Assembly: GCA_035299065.1 (NCBI GenBank)
Contig: DATGXI010000059.1
Coordinates: 1 to 7,679, forward strand
Reading direction: 5' to 3'
From: DASPJQ01 sp035299065
Lineage (GTDB): Bacteria; Bacteroidota; Bacteroidia; Flavobacteriales_D; UBA2798
DNA length: 7,679 nucleotides
In this document: in pieces, positions 6,425 to 7,679 of the stretch
Position numbering within the stretch: position 1 is the first letter of the stretch
Layout: every line of letters begins with the position of its first letter
Notes under the pieces: generated by a model
The model's database searches: none
What the model saw: only the letters and a program-made list of their open reading frames with translations
What the model was told of the DNA's origin: nothing
Made by a program: the position numbers and the translations under genes

Positions 6425-7679
6425 TACGATCAAAAGGATTTTTCACAAGCGTATTTACGCAACCCGTTATGCGCGGTACGGCTGCACTGCTTGTTATTAC
6501 CATAACCTGCCAGTTATGCATACCTCTTACGGCCAAGGCACTTACCAGCGGGCCAACCCAGCCGGAAGTACAGAGTTTTTCGCCCGTAGGCACATCGGAT
6601 ATGGTGAACATGTTTTCGGGTGATTTCAGTTACAACATTCCTTTACTGGATGTAGATGGTTACCCTATAAACATAAGCTACAGTTCGGGTATAACTATGG
6701 ACGATGAAGCCAGCTGGGTAGGCTTGGGATGGAACATAAATGCGGGGGTAATAAACCGCAACATGCGTGGTGTGCCCGATGAATTCAATGGTGATGCCAT
6801 CACAAAAGAAACAAATATGAAACCAAACCGAACATTTGGTTTAACCGGTGCTTTGGGACTTGAACTTTTTGGCGTAAAAAAGAAACCACTTTCCGGTGCA
6901 AGTGACTCAACAAAAATAAGTCTTAGTTCAAATTTTAAATTAGGGTTTAATTACAACAATTATCGGGGCATGGGAGTTGAATTAAGCGCCAATTTATCCT
7001 TGAGCGCATCTGCACCTGGCGTAGGTTCATTGGGTACAGGACTTGGGGTAACTTCTTCAAGTGAAAGTGGTCTTACATTACAACCTTCGTTAAGTTTTTC
7101 GGCACAATATGAGCGTGGAAAAAAGGGCACTGAAGACCACGGATCAGGGACACTTAATTGCAACGTTGGTACAGCTATTAACTCGCGCAGCGGCATGAAA
7201 CAATTGTCAATTTCAGCTTCAAACTCTTTTGTAAAAGACTACGAAAATAAAAACAAACAAGGAGGACCTTTGATTGGCCCCGGTGCTTCTAATCTAGGAA
7301 CAATGACAGCCACTTCAAAATTCTCCTTCGGCAATTCATCGTACACCCCTTCAGGTGGACCCAATATGCATAATTTAAGCATTACCGGAAATTTCAAATT
7401 TGGCGGCTCATTTTATGGTACAGATGCAACATATGATTTAGGCGGATACTATTCATCGCAAAAACTCCAGGAAACAAATCTTTCAAACCCTGCCTATGGC
7501 TATATGAACCATGAGCAAGGTTTGGGTCAATACAATGCATTGTTTGATTTCAACCGCGAAAATGATGGAAGCTTTACACAAAATACTCCTGCATTGGCTT
7601 TGGCACAACAAACATTTGACATGTACAATGTTTCTGGCCAGGGTGTGGGTGGAAGTTACCGCGTAGTGCGCAGCGACTA
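6421..7679 (+). CDS. Giant RHS-type secreted protein (N-terminal 419 residues, 3' end outside window)
   Basis: The frame is open from the ATG at 6421 to the window edge. An unusually long signal peptide is likely: basic start, hydrophobic core about 21-37, cleavage after AKA (38-40). Then comes QPEVQSFSPVGTSDMVNMFSG and, at 64-117, the hallmark stretch: GDFSYNIPLLDVDGYPINIS, a YSSGIT segment, DDEASWVGLGWNINAG (94-109) and NRNMRGVPDEF. In Bacteroidota this pattern begins very large proteins, often over 2000 residues, whose later part carries RHS/YD repeats and sometimes a variable C-terminal domain. Residues 130-345 are Gly/Ser-rich amphipathic strands (KLGFNYNNYRGMGVELSANL), followed by VSGQGVGGSYRVVRSD at 404-419, also a conserved-looking piece. 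The start overlaps the lipoprotein stop by 4 bp. The C-terminus and any toxin or sorting domain are not visible, so function stays open; a surface or inter-bacterial role is the usual guess for RHS proteins. Confidence 0.82.
   Translation, partial: MIRSKGFFTSVFTQPVMRGTAALLVITITCQLCIPLTAKALTSGPTQPEVQSFSPVGTSDMVNMFSGDFSYNIPLLDVDGYPINISYSSGITMDDEASWVGLGWNINAGVINRNMRGVPDEFNGDAITKETNMKPNRTFGLTGALGLELFGVKKKPLSGASDSTKISLSSNFKLGFNYNNYRGMGVELSANLSLSASAPGVGSLGTGLGVTSSSESGLTLQPSLSFSAQYERGKKGTEDHGSGTLNCNVGTAINSRSGMKQLSISASNSFVKDYENKNKQGGPLIGPGASNLGTMTATSKFSFGNSSYTPSGGPNMHNLSITGNFKFGGSFYGTDATYDLGGYYSSQKLQETNLSNPAYGYMNHEQGLGQYNALFDFNRENDGSFTQNTPALALAQQTFDMYNVSGQGVGGSYRVVRSD

Noticed and set aside
6411..7196. 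Minus-strand open frames under the RHS-type gene
   Set aside because: They lie wholly or almost wholly antisense to a long coding frame with clear family motifs and show no recognisable protein features.

Overview
The window looks like Bacteroidota DNA. Evidence: AT-rich intergenic DNA, no Shine-Dalgarno sequences before the genes, TAnnTTTG-like promoter boxes, signal peptides cleaved just before Gln, remnants of a type IX secretion (T9SS) sorting domain with a YPNP motif, and the N-terminus of a giant RHS-type surface protein with the DDEASWVGLGWNINAG motif. Genus cannot be told; the family mix suggests a flavobacterial, cytophagal or chitinophagal relative, possibly uncultured. There are no tRNAs, rRNAs, CRISPR arrays or transposase genes.

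Left half, minus strand, read right to left. A 721-residue outer-membrane beta-barrel protein with coiled-coil segments (4322 to 2157, TTG start) is followed by the decayed remnant of a T9SS-secreted protein (2058 to 1540). Next comes the intact N-terminal 430 residues of a large secreted protein (1292 leftwards, cut by the window edge). The remnant and the intact gene share an N-terminal motif, so they are tandem paralogs, one alive and one dead. The remnant keeps its signal peptide, the end of a repeat-like domain and most of a T9SS C-terminal sorting domain, in several frames and with a large internal deletion.

Middle: a 345-bp divergent intergenic region (4323-4667) with two inverted repeats. 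One flanks a candidate -7 promoter box for the rightward operon.

Right half, plus strand: a tight three-gene operon. A 363-residue exported protein with a TANFOR-like domain is followed after 2 bp by a 220-residue lipoprotein. That gene overlaps by 4 bp (ATGA) the start of a giant RHS-type secreted protein, of which 419 residues are visible. The coupling of the three, with an outer-membrane barrel gene divergently placed, is the most interesting part. It may be a module for making, exporting and displaying a giant RHS-type protein. That is inference from gene order and protein architecture. The C-terminus of the giant protein, where any toxin-like domain would be, lies outside the window.
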